From contig NZ_SMUS01000002.1 of assembly GCF_004353185.1 (NCBI RefSeq), positions 107,120-171,119 of the forward strand: DNA of 64,000 bases, written 5' to 3'. The translations under genes were made by a program, and so were the position numbers. Below are positions 35,368-43,792 of this stretch, piece by piece (positions within the stretch are counted from its first letter, which is position 1; every line of letters starts with the position of its first letter). The notes beneath the pieces are model-generated. The model was not told the DNA's origin. It saw only the letters and a program-made list of their open reading frames with translations, and made no database searches. Source of the stretch: Clostridium cuniculi. GTDB taxonomy: Bacteria > Bacillota > Clostridia > Clostridiales > Clostridiaceae.

Positions 35368-36774
35368 ATGGTTTTTAGCAGCTTAATTTTTATATTTATA
35401 TTTTTACCACTAGTTTTAGTAAGTTATTATATTGCCCCTAGAAGATTAAGAAATACTGTTATCCTTTTAGCTAGTTTACTATTCTATGCTTGGGGAGAAC
35501 CTACATATATTATACTTATTATTATATCAATACTTATAAACTACTTAGGCGCTTTACTAATTAGAGTACATATTAAAAATAAGGATAAATCTAAATTTAT
35601 TTTTATAACACTACTTCTTATAGATATAAGCATATTATTTTTCTTTAAATATTATGGATTTGCTATAGAATGTTTAGGTTCTATTATTGGTTTAGACTTA
35701 AAGGTTAAATCTATTTCTCTACCTCTTGGAATATCATTTTATACTTTCCAACAAATATCTTATATAGCTGATATTTATATGCAGAAAGTAAAACCTGAAA
35801 GAAACTTAATAGACTTTGCAACTTATATTACAATGTTTCCACAACTTATTGCAGGTCCAATTGTTAAATATGACGATATACATAAACAACTTGCTAATAG
35901 AAAGGAAAGTATAGATAAATTTGGAGAAGGAGTTCAACGCTTCATTATAGGTTTAGGAAAAAAAGTAATACTGGCTAATAATATAGGACTAATTTGGACA
36001 CAAGTAAAAGAAGTAAATTTAAATGATTTATCTGTTGTATTAGCTTGGATAGGTATAATTGCTTTTACTCTTCAAATCTATTTTGATTTTAGTGGATATT
36101 CAGATATGGCAATAGGCCTTGCTAAAATGTTTGGCTTTGATTTTTTAGAAAATTTTGATTATCCATATATATCAAAAAGTATAACTGAGTTTTGGAGAAG
36201 ATGGCATATGTCCTTAGGTGGATGGTTTAGAGAATATATCTATATCCCCTTAGGAGGAAATAAGAAAGGTACACTTATTCAAGTTAGAAATTTATTTATT
36301 GTATGGTTTACTACAGGCTTATGGCATGGAGCCAGTACTAACTTTGTAGTTTGGGGATTATACTTTGGAGTAGTTCTATTTATAGAAAAAATATACTTAA
36401 AGGATTTACTTAAAAAAATTCCTTCTATATTTTCACATATATATACATTAATAATTGTAATGATAGGTTGGGTTATCTTTGATATGAATACACTTACTGA
36501 TTCAGGTCATTATATCAAAATAATGTTTGGATTTAGTAATAATATTTTTATTGATAATCTAGCTAAATATATATTAACTAATAATTTTATTATTCTATTG
36601 ATAGGATTAATTTGCAGTACAAAACTAATTAAAATTTATATGAATAAAATTAAATCTACCTTTAGAGAAAATGATGTATTTTTAATAACAGCAATTAATT
36701 TATTAATTCTAATAATTTCTACTGCTTATTTAGTAGGCGCAAGCTATAATCCATTCTTATACTTTAGATTCTAA
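35368..36774 (+). CDS. MBOAT family O-acyltransferase (AlgI/DltB-like)
   Basis: 468 residues with about 10-11 membrane helices. Conserved MBOAT features: IAGPIVKYDDI near 163, FDFSGYSDMAIGLAKMFGF near 237, FWRRWHMSLGGWFREYIYIPLGGN near 271-294, and the catalytic His in WHGAS near residue 319. It moves acyl groups across the membrane to secreted polymers, usually with a partner like the DHHW protein encoded next. No dlt genes are near, so exopolysaccharide acetylation is more likely than teichoic acid alanylation. Confidence 0.93.
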   Translation: MVFSSLIFIFIFLPLVLVSYYIAPRRLRNTVILLASLLFYAWGEPTYIILIIISILINYLGALLIRVHIKNKDKSKFIFITLLLIDISILFFFKYYGFAIECLGSIIGLDLKVKSISLPLGISFYTFQQISYIADIYMQKVKPERNLIDFATYITMFPQLIAGPIVKYDDIHKQLANRKESIDKFGEGVQRFIIGLGKKVILANNIGLIWTQVKEVNLNDLSVVLAWIGIIAFTLQIYFDFSGYSDMAIGLAKMFGFDFLENFDYPYISKSITEFWRRWHMSLGGWFREYIYIPLGGNKKGTLIQVRNLFIVWFTTGLWHGASTNFVVWGLYFGVVLFIEKIYLKDLLKKIPSIFSHIYTLIIVMIGWVIFDMNTLTDSGHYIKIMFGFSNNIFIDNLAKYILTNNFIILLIGLICSTKLIKIYMNKIKSTFRENDVFLITAINLLILIISTAYLVGASYNPFLYFRF

Positions 36775-36786
36775 GGAGGTGTTTTT

Positions 36787-37980
36787 ATGGAAAATCAAAA
36801 AAAAGAATATAAACCTAAAATAAATAAACTAAGCAAAAGAAAGGTTAGAATTTATAACAGAGCTCTAAACAGACTTATGACTCTCATGTTTATAACCTTT
36901 ATCGTAATTGTAATACTTCTTAATATTTTAAAGACTGATAAACCATTCTCTGAAGAAGAAAATAGAACCCTAGCTACGATGCCTAAATTTACAATAAAAA
37001 GCTTTCTAAGTGGAGATTTTACTGAGGAGTACACAGAATATGTAGAAGATAATTTTGCCGGTAAGAAGGGCTTTGTAAGTATCAAAACTAACTTGGAAAA
37101 GCTATCTGGCAAAACTGAAATTAACTCTATCTTTATAGGAGAAGATGAACAGTTATTTGAAAAGTTTAAAGAGGGCTCAGAAGAAGAAACTTCTGCTAAA
37201 ATCGCTGCCATAAACTCTTTTTCTGATAAATATAACAACTTAAATATAAGTTTTATGCTAACACCTACAGCAACTAAAGTTCTTGAAGATAATTTGCCTA
37301 AATATGCTCCTAATGATGATGAATTATCTTATATAAATACTGTTTTTTCTGGATTAAATGATAATGTTAAAACTATAAACCCATATGAGGCTTTAAGTGA
37401 AAATAAGAATGAGTACATATTTTACAAAACAGATCATCACTGGACAAGTAAGGGAGCTTATATTGCTTATACAGTAATGTGTGAAAAATTAGGTTTAACC
37501 CCAACCCCTATTGATAACTTTAAAATTATTACTGTTACTGATTCATTCTATGGAAGTTTATCCTCTAAAATAGGTATACAAGGCAAAAAATCAGATAGTA
37601 TTGATGTGTATATTCCTAAAGAATCAGATTTTATTGTGAATTATGTAAATGAGCAAAAGAAAAGTACAAGTCTCTTTGATAGTACATATTTAGATAAAAA
37701 AGATAAATATAGTATATTTACTGGTGGAAATCATCCTTTAATTAATATAAAGACCTTAGGTGATCCAAATAAGAAATTATTAGTTATAAAAGACTCCTAT
37801 GCAAATTGTTTCTTACCATTTTTAACATCTCATTATGGTGAAATCAATGTAGTTGATTTAAGATATTTTTATGATGACTTAGATAAACTAATTGAAAATA
37901 AAGAAATAACAGATGTGTTGTTTTTATATAATGCTAATACCTTTAACAGTGATGATTCTATATTAAATATTGGAGCTTAA
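36787..37980 (+). CDS. DHHW family (AlgX/AlgJ-like) acyltransferase partner
   Basis: 397 residues. Cytoplasmic N-terminal tail, membrane segment about 33-55, then an extracytoplasmic SGNH-like domain with the defining KTDHHWTSKGAY near 214-225 and a Ser motif KDSYANCF near 337. AlgX/AlgJ relatives attach acetyl groups received from an MBOAT protein to polysaccharide. It follows the MBOAT gene by 12 bases with a strong AAGGAGG ribosome site. Confidence 0.88.
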   Translation: MENQKKEYKPKINKLSKRKVRIYNRALNRLMTLMFITFIVIVILLNILKTDKPFSEEENRTLATMPKFTIKSFLSGDFTEEYTEYVEDNFAGKKGFVSIKTNLEKLSGKTEINSIFIGEDEQLFEKFKEGSEEETSAKIAAINSFSDKYNNLNISFMLTPTATKVLEDNLPKYAPNDDELSYINTVFSGLNDNVKTINPYEALSENKNEYIFYKTDHHWTSKGAYIAYTVMCEKLGLTPTPIDNFKIITVTDSFYGSLSSKIGIQGKKSDSIDVYIPKESDFIVNYVNEQKKSTSLFDSTYLDKKDKYSIFTGGNHPLINIKTLGDPNKKLLVIKDSYANCFLPFLTSHYGEINVVDLRYFYDDLDKLIENKEITDVLFLYNANTFNSDDSILNIGA

Positions 37981-38255
37981 CCAAATTAAACAAGGAGTTA
38001 GCTATAAAAATTGATAAAAATACTGAATGTTAGATAGTAGATAATTGTGTAATTATCTACTATCACAGTATTGTATTACTATAATTTATAGATAGTAATT
38101 CTATATGTCACATATATTATTTTTTAGCCATTCCATTTTCTAATATTTTCTCTATTTTTACTACGTACATGATCTGATAATCTTTATCTTTATACCATTA
38201 ATCAATAAATTCCTTTTCTATAAAGCATTCTTCCTTTAATTCTTTTGCGTAAAGC
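37981..38255. other. Intergenic region with hairpin and a short ORF remnant
   Basis: A 14-bp perfect stem (38033-38046 with 38051-38064, loop GTGT) follows the DHHW gene but lacks a T run, so it is at best a weak terminator. On the minus strand, 38117-38251 reads as one frame broken by a TAA at 38198-38200, with peptide parts KELKEECFIEKEFID and DKDYQIMYVVKIEKILENG. This could be the decayed end of a gene. Confidence 0.35.
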
Positions 38256-39035
38256 TTATGATAAAGCTACATCTAGAACCATCATAACTACAAAACCTAT
38301 AGCAAATCCTATTGTTCCTATATCTGAATGTTCTCCACTTGATGATTCTGGAATTAACTCTTCAACAACTACATAAATCATTGCTCCTGCTGCAAATGAA
38401 AGAAGATATGGCATTATTGGCGTTAAAGCTGTAGAAAATAAAATTGTTAAAATTGCACCTATTGGTTCAACAACTCCTGATAAAAATCCATATGAAAATG
38501 CTTTTCCCTTACTTATTCCCTCACCTACTAATGGCATTGATATTATAGCTCCCTCAGGGAAATTTTGAATAGCAATTCCTATTGATAGTGCAAATGCTCC
38601 AGCAATAGTTATTACATTTTCTGAATTCATAGCTCCAGCAAAAACAATTCCTACTGCCATTCCCTCTGGTATATTATGCAATACTACAGCTAGTACAAGC
38701 ATTGTTGTTTTCTTAATACCTTCACTTTTTAATCCCTCAGGTTTATCATTATCTAAATGAAGGTGTGGAATTATTTTATCTAAAATAAGCATAAAAGCTA
38801 TCCCTACTAATACCCCAATTGCTGCCGGTAGAAAAGCAAGCTTACCCATTCCATCACTCATATCAATAGCTGGTATAATTAATGACCATACAGATGCTGC
38901 AATCATTACACCTGACGCAAATCCAAGTAACCCCTTATTAACTAACTGATTCATTTCTTTCTTCATTATAAAAACACAAGCAGCACCTAATGTAGTTCCT
39001 AGAAGAGGAATTAATATTCCAATTAATATATTCAT
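38256..39035 (-). CDS. ZIP-family metal transporter
   Basis: 259 residues, 8 membrane segments, GufA-like subfamily. The metal-site helices are intact: HNIPEGMAVGIVFAG near 119-133 and QNFPEGAIISMPL near 158-170. A His-rich loop (HLHLDND) lies between helices 3 and 4. It imports divalent metal, zinc or iron. A Fur-like box upstream suggests iron or manganese control. Confidence 0.92.
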   Translation of the reverse strand: MNILIGILIPLLGTTLGAACVFIMKKEMNQLVNKGLLGFASGVMIAASVWSLIIPAIDMSDGMGKLAFLPAAIGVLVGIAFMLILDKIIPHLHLDNDKPEGLKSEGIKKTTMLVLAVVLHNIPEGMAVGIVFAGAMNSENVITIAGAFALSIGIAIQNFPEGAIISMPLVGEGISKGKAFSYGFLSGVVEPIGAILTILFSTALTPIMPYLLSFAAGAMIYVVVEELIPESSSGEHSDIGTIGFAIGFVVMMVLDVALS

Positions 39036-39080
39036 AACCTTCCCCCTTTTATTAAATTTTTATATTTATATCTTAACTCA

Positions 39081-39095
39081 TTTGATAATCGTTAT
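39081..39095. promoter_or_regulatory. Fur-like box before the ZIP gene
   Basis: TGATAATCGTTATCA is a 7-1-7 inverted repeat with one mismatch, the classic Fur-family shape. It lies 46 bases before the ZIP start, where repression is expected. PerR and Zur boxes look similar, so the exact regulator is uncertain. Confidence 0.7.
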
Positions 39096-39212
39096 CAATT
39101 ATAGGTTTTGATTTTTTTTATAGATATATCTATACATTATAATAAAATTACTACTTAAATATAACTATTCTAAGTAATAACTCCTTTCTTAATTATAATC
39201 AAATATCAAAAA

Positions 39213-39236
39213 AGGTTGTAGTTTAAACTACAACCT
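39213..39236 (-). terminator. Terminator behind the zinc-ribbon remnant
   Basis: A perfect 24-base palindrome (arms AGGTTGTAGTTT and complement) is followed on the minus strand by TTTTTTG. It is intact even though the gene it served is truncated. Confidence 0.85.
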
Positions 39237-39250
39237 ATAACAATCTAAAA

Positions 39251-39361
39251 TTATCTTCTATTTTGTTCTTTTTTAGCCCTTCTACAAGCTGCACATCTTG
39301 TTGGCTCATTTTCGAATCCTTTTTCTTTATAGAATTCTTGCTCTCCTACTGAAAAAACAAA
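39251..39361 (-). pseudogene. 5'-truncated zinc-ribbon protein gene
   Basis: The minus-strand frame reads FVFSVGEQEFYKEKGF, then ENEPTRCAACRRAKKEQNRR and stop, 36 codons. This is the C-terminal part of a small clostridial zinc-ribbon protein that normally starts with a CxDCGKE-type knuckle. Directly upstream the frame hits TAG (39362-39364) and the first CxxC is absent, so only one metal knuckle (CAAC) remains. The break faces a foreign-looking ABC transporter module, as if insertion of that module removed the 5' part. Confidence 0.75.
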
Positions 39362-39473
39362 CTAATACTTTTAAATTATTACTTTTATATTATAAATTTA
39401 AAACACTATAAAATATTTTTTAGATCTAATACTAAATACCACTAAGATCACTATTAGATATGAATATAGAAAA

Positions 39474-41288
39474 TTATGCAAACTGACTATAATACAGTTT
39501 AGCATAAGCTCCTTGTTTTTCCAAAAGTTCATAATGATTTCCTTGCTCTATAATATTCCCATCTTGCATAAACAGGATATTATCAGCATCACGAATTGTA
39601 GATAAACGATGGGCAATAACAAAACTTGTACGTCCTTTCATTAGACTTTGCATTGCTTTACCAATTTCTGCTTCTGTACGAGTATCCACACTAGATGTGG
39701 CTTCATCTAAAATCAAAATAGGTGGATCACATAAAAATACACGTGCAATAGTCAAAAGCTGACGCTGACCAACTGATAGGTTAGACCCCTCATTATCTAA
39801 CATTGTATCATACCCATGTGGCATTGTACGAATAAAATAGTCCACTTTTGCCGCTTTAGCCGCAGCTATAATTTCTTCACGTGTAGCATCAGGTTTACTA
39901 TATGCAATATTTTCGGCAACAGTTCCTCCAAATAACCATGTATCCTGTAATACCATACCAAAATTTTTACGCAAACCATTTCTAGTCATATCAACAGAAG
40001 ATATACCATCTATTAAAATTTTCCCACTATTAACCTCATAAAACCTCATTAATAGGTTTATTAAAGTTGTTTTACCTGCTCCCGTACTTCCGACTACTGC
40101 TATTTTTTGTCCAGGTTGCACTGTAAAACTAATATCTCTCATCAAGAGTTTAGAATCATTATATCCAAAGCTTACATGTTCAAAAGAAATTTCCCCCTTT
40201 GCACGTTCTAACATTATTGGATTTAATGTATCTGGAATTTCTTCTTCACTATCCAAAATCTGAAAAGTACGCTCTGCTGATGCTAAGGCAGATTGCAAAG
40301 TGTTAATCATGTAAGAGGCCTGAGTTAGAGGTTCGGAAGCTTGATTAACATATTGGAAAAATGCTTGTACGACACCTATTGTCATAGTTCCATTTAACAT
40401 TGCATTTCCTGCAATAACTGCAATTACTGCCTGTCCTAAACGGTTAATTAAACGAATAAGCGGATTCATGCAGTTTGTTAAAAAATCAGCCTTTTGTGTA
40501 GCTTTTCTATTAATTTCAGTATATTTGAATACTTGCTCCATGCTTTCATCTTCATGATTATATGCCTTAATTATATTTCTCCCAGTATAATATTCCTCAA
40601 CAATCCCTGTTAATTCTCCAAGAGTTTCCTGTCTCGAAGCTGCATATTCTAAATTTTTCTTAGCTACAACTTTTGTAATAATTATGCTGATTATCATAAA
40701 TATAAGAAATATACAAGTTAAAATAACATTATAATATAGCATAACTGCAAGTGATCCAATAACTATCCCAATAGCAACCACTAACTTTAAAAGTCCTGTT
40801 TGTAATGTTTCTGTAATCTTATCTAAGTCATTTGTTACTTTGCTTAAAATTTCTCCTGGTTTATTCTGATCAAAAAATCTAAATGGCAATAAATTTAATT
40901 TCACAGCAATTTGTCGACGTAAAGATAATGTTAATGTATCAGCCACACTAGCCATTAAAAATGATTGTATATAGTAGAAAAACCATGTAAAAAGATATTG
41001 TATTGATAGAATCGTTAAATCCTTTCCTACATTATCCCAGGTAATAGAAAATACTATTTCTTGTGCTTTAGCAGCTTTAATACTCTGCCATAATTTATCA
41101 ATAACCACAGCACTTCTAAATGGTGTCCAGATACTTAAAATTATATAAATACAAATAGAAATTCCTACTATAGTAAGACGAATACGTTGATTCTTCAATT
41201 GATGAAATAACCTCAGTATTGTATCTTTCGTATTTTGTGAAGAATCATAGATTAACTTTTGATTTGTTTTTACTCTATTTTTTTTCAT
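39474..41288 (-). CDS. ABC exporter half, catalytically canonical subunit
   Basis: 604 residues: six-helix membrane domain (about 35-330) and C-terminal ATPase. Walker A GSTGAGKTTLINLL near 395, signature LSVGQRQLL near 498 (V replaces the first G of LSGGQ), Walker B ILILDEATSSVD with the catalytic Glu, and the H-loop VIAHRLST. It overlaps its partner by 4 bases, so the two form a heterodimer. Arginine is often CGT/CGA, unlike the AGA-rich neighbours, which suggests transfer from a less AT-rich relative. Substrate probably a drug or peptide. Confidence 0.92.
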   Translation of the reverse strand: MKKNRVKTNQKLIYDSSQNTKDTILRLFHQLKNQRIRLTIVGISICIYIILSIWTPFRSAVVIDKLWQSIKAAKAQEIVFSITWDNVGKDLTILSIQYLFTWFFYYIQSFLMASVADTLTLSLRRQIAVKLNLLPFRFFDQNKPGEILSKVTNDLDKITETLQTGLLKLVVAIGIVIGSLAVMLYYNVILTCIFLIFMIISIIITKVVAKKNLEYAASRQETLGELTGIVEEYYTGRNIIKAYNHEDESMEQVFKYTEINRKATQKADFLTNCMNPLIRLINRLGQAVIAVIAGNAMLNGTMTIGVVQAFFQYVNQASEPLTQASYMINTLQSALASAERTFQILDSEEEIPDTLNPIMLERAKGEISFEHVSFGYNDSKLLMRDISFTVQPGQKIAVVGSTGAGKTTLINLLMRFYEVNSGKILIDGISSVDMTRNGLRKNFGMVLQDTWLFGGTVAENIAYSKPDATREEIIAAAKAAKVDYFIRTMPHGYDTMLDNEGSNLSVGQRQLLTIARVFLCDPPILILDEATSSVDTRTEAEIGKAMQSLMKGRTSFVIAHRLSTIRDADNILFMQDGNIIEQGNHYELLEKQGAYAKLYYSQFA

Positions 41289-43021
41289 ACTTCTTTAACC
41301 TCCTTTGTTTGAGAATTTACTATTTCCTTATAAACTTTACAGCTTTCCATTAATTCTTCATGTGTACCTAACCCAACCATTTTCCCTTCATTTAGCACAA
41401 CGATTTGATTTGCGTTTCGGATGGTACTAACTCGTTGTGCTATAATCAATACAGCCGAATCTTTTGTTTCTGATTCTAATGCTTTTCGCAGTGATGCATC
41501 TGTTTTGAAGTCAAGAGCAGAAAAACTATCATCAAAAATATATAATTCTGGTTTTTTAACTAAAGCACGTGCAATTGATAACCGCTGTCTCTGTCCACCA
41601 GAGAAGTTCACTCCTCCTTGTGCTACATATGCTTCTATTCCTTCTGGTAATGAATTTACAAAATCACTAGCTTGTGCAATTTCTAATGCGTGTTTCAGTT
41701 CAGACTCCGTAGCATCAGGATTTCCATAACATAAATTTTCAGCTATTGTACCAGAAAATAACCATGCTTTTTGTTGTATATATGATATATGCTCTCTTAA
41801 AGAATGCTGTGTCATTTGTCTAATATCTTTATTGTTTAAATACACAGTTCCTTCTGTTACATCATGAAATCTTAGAATCAATGAAGCCACTGTTGATTTT
41901 CCACTACCAGTACCTCCAATAATCGCGGTAGTTTCTCCACGTCTACATGTAAAATTTAGATTGCTTAAAGTATCTTCTTCTGCATCAGCAAAACGGAAAT
42001 ATACATTATTAAATTTTAATACCTCATCATCATTCTCTAAATTAATATCTTTATCTTCTGATACAAGGTCAATTATTTCTGGAGAATGATCCAATACAGC
42101 CTGTACACGATGACAACATTCAAGAGCTCTAGGTAAAGTTAAAATTACCATTTGTGCCATCATCAAATAAAATAATGCCAGTAATGCATATTCGATTAAT
42201 GCAGTAATATCACCAAGTTGGAAATACCCAGTAGCAATACGTCCTCCACTAAACCAATAAATCAAAACAACAAAAACATTAATTGAAAAAAATGAAAGAC
42301 CATCTAAATTGGCAAACATTCTATTTGCTTTTATAGAAGTATTAGCATAATCGGTAAATGCTATATCTAAACGCTTTTGCTCACTGGCTTGCTTATTAAA
42401 TGCACGAACAACTCTTACGCCTGTTATATTTTCAATCAAAACAGTACTCATACGATCAAGTAGTTTTTGTAGGCGTCTAAAAACTGGAGATGCAATACGC
42501 ATTATGCAAAAAGCAACAAGCATTACAATAATTAATACTGCTATCAACATAAAACCTACCACTACATCTAATCTAAAGGATAAAGTACATGAAATTATGA
42601 ATATAGCAGGTACAGGTAAAACCATTTGAATAAAACTCATAAAAGCAAATTGAATATTGGTTATATCAGAAATTGTTCTGGTTGTAATAGAAGCTGTACC
42701 AAATTGCTTAAAATCATACATTGACAGTTTAAGTGATTTTTCATAAATAGCATCTCTTAAATCTTTTCCTATTTTTGAAGAAAGTAATGAACATGTATAC
42801 CCTCCAAGAATAGCTCCTACCCCCGAAATAATAGAAGCTATTACTATTTGCCCACCAGTTGCTAATAGATCATTTAATGTGCTTTTAGAAGTTCCTTCAT
42901 TCATCATTTCAGCTACTAATGTGGGAATATATAAAGCCCCAGCCACATCTAAAATTATTAATAATATAGTAATAACAAATAATTTCCAGTGTGGCTTTAA
43001 AAAACGTAATATTAATTTCAT
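41285..43021 (-). CDS. ABC exporter half, degenerate-site subunit
   Basis: 578 residues, membrane domain then ATPase. Walker A GGTGSGKSTVASLI near 368, signature FSGGQRQRLSIARAL near 474. Walker B ends IFDDSFSALD, where Asp replaces the catalytic Glu. The H-loop reads IIAQRVST, so the switch His is Gln. This is the classic inactive-site subunit of heterodimeric exporters such as TM287/288 and BmrCD. It follows the marR gene behind a terminator hairpin and uses CGN arginine codons like its partner. Confidence 0.92.
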   Translation of the reverse strand: MKLILRFLKPHWKLFVITILLIILDVAGALYIPTLVAEMMNEGTSKSTLNDLLATGGQIVIASIISGVGAILGGYTCSLLSSKIGKDLRDAIYEKSLKLSMYDFKQFGTASITTRTISDITNIQFAFMSFIQMVLPVPAIFIISCTLSFRLDVVVGFMLIAVLIIVMLVAFCIMRIASPVFRRLQKLLDRMSTVLIENITGVRVVRAFNKQASEQKRLDIAFTDYANTSIKANRMFANLDGLSFFSINVFVVLIYWFSGGRIATGYFQLGDITALIEYALLALFYLMMAQMVILTLPRALECCHRVQAVLDHSPEIIDLVSEDKDINLENDDEVLKFNNVYFRFADAEEDTLSNLNFTCRRGETTAIIGGTGSGKSTVASLILRFHDVTEGTVYLNNKDIRQMTQHSLREHISYIQQKAWLFSGTIAENLCYGNPDATESELKHALEIAQASDFVNSLPEGIEAYVAQGGVNFSGGQRQRLSIARALVKKPELYIFDDSFSALDFKTDASLRKALESETKDSAVLIIAQRVSTIRNANQIVVLNEGKMVGLGTHEELMESCKVYKEIVNSQTKEVKEV

Positions 43022-43050
43022 TAAAATTCCTCCTTTTTAAATAAAAAAAT

Positions 43051-43079
43051 GCGCTCAGTTATTTTAAATAACCGAGCGC
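43051..43079 (-). terminator. Terminator/attenuator between marR and the ABC genes
   Basis: GCGCTC-A-GTTATT pairs with the arm ending at 43079 with one mismatch. On the minus strand the hairpin is followed by ATTTTTTTA. It lies within the marR-to-ABC gap and ahead of the AAGGAGG ribosome site of the first ABC gene. Confidence 0.75.
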
Positions 43080-43104
43080 ACTCGACATCTTATCGACATT
43101 GCAA

Positions 43105-43587
43105 TTACGATTGCAAGTCCTCCGATGAACTATTCTTACTATTTTGATATTCCTCTAATGATTCTTTCATTAAGGTTTTGTATTTGCGAATTAGCCTTGT
43201 AAGTTGGACTCTTTCTTCTTCCTTCATCATATGCCAAACCTTCTCTTCTAATCCATGCATATTTCCAACATACTTCTCTACAAATTTAACCCCATCTTTT
43301 GTTAGATAAGCCTTTTTTACACGAAGATTATTTTCAACACTCTCTAGACGTATTAAATCTTTTTTAATTAGTTGTCTAAATGCTGAATTAACTGTTTGAC
43401 GACTAAGGCAAAGACTTTCACTAATATCATGTTGAGTTGCAACTCCCTCATATATCATCAACAATGCCCAGTATTCTGTATTAGATAATCCGCAAATTTT
43501 AGAAAAGCTATCATAAACCCTTTCTAAATCTTTGTAAGTTTCACGAAAAGATTTTAGAGTACTATCATCCGAATGACTATAGTTCAT
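43105..43587 (-). CDS. MarR-family regulator of the ABC exporter
   Basis: 160 residues. Winged helix with GVATQHDISESLCLSRQTVNSAFRQLIKKDLI near 49-80 followed by a wing (ESVENNLRVKKAYLTKDG). Regulator-first arrangement with two ABC genes is common for multidrug exporters in Lachnospiraceae and Clostridia. Its promoter carries paired inverted repeats, so autoregulation is likely. Confidence 0.9.
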   Translation of the reverse strand: MNYSHSDDSTLKSFRETYKDLERVYDSFSKICGLSNTEYWALLMIYEGVATQHDISESLCLSRQTVNSAFRQLIKKDLIRLESVENNLRVKKAYLTKDGVKFVEKYVGNMHGLEEKVWHMMKEEERVQLTRLIRKYKTLMKESLEEYQNSKNSSSEDLQS

Positions 43588-43600
43588 TGCTCACCTCCAA

Positions 43601-43667
43601 TTGTCCGAAATCATATTGTATTAAAACGGACAATTTATAGTATATATTCTACACCATAAATTGTCAA
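43601..43667 (-). promoter_or_regulatory. Promoter and operators of the marR-ABC module
   Basis: On the minus strand a perfect TTGACA (plus 43662-43667) and TATACT (plus 43639-43644) are spaced 17 bases. GACAATTTAT (43629-43638) and ATAAATTGTC (43656-43665) form an inverted repeat flanking the spacer. A second inverted pair, TTGTCCG (43601-43607) and CGGACAA (43627-43633), lies between the promoter and the ATG. These are likely MarR sites. Confidence 0.7.
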
Positions 43668-43792
43668 TATTTTTTTTTGAGTTAATATAACTTTTATTCA
43701 AATTATTACCACAGTATTTCTTTTACTTATCCAAATGATTAAAGCTATTTTTTTAATTTATTTATGATACAGTTAATTTTTTATTATTATAT

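Larger units (their letters stand above)
39036..39473. other. Gene-poor stretch between ZIP and ABC genes
   Basis: 438 bases holding, in order, the ZIP promoter region with its Fur-like box, a terminator, the zinc-ribbon remnant, and about 110 bases of AT-rich DNA (39362-39473) with no recognisable gene, probably the left junction of the ABC module. Confidence 0.6.

Noticed and set aside
38081..38096. ATAGATAG-TAATT-CTAT near 38090 as a member of the LysR-type family
   Set aside because: Spacings are 5 or 9, and no gene start of a related function lies nearby.
39118..39131. Another ATAG...CTAT LysR-type box before the ZIP gene
   Set aside because: The spacing is N6 rather than N7 and it breaks the T-N11-A rule; likely part of AT-rich sequence by the Fur box.
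41421..41729. Plus-strand open frame of 102 codons
   Set aside because: Antisense to the ABC ATPase signature region; codon pattern is only that of the opposite strand.
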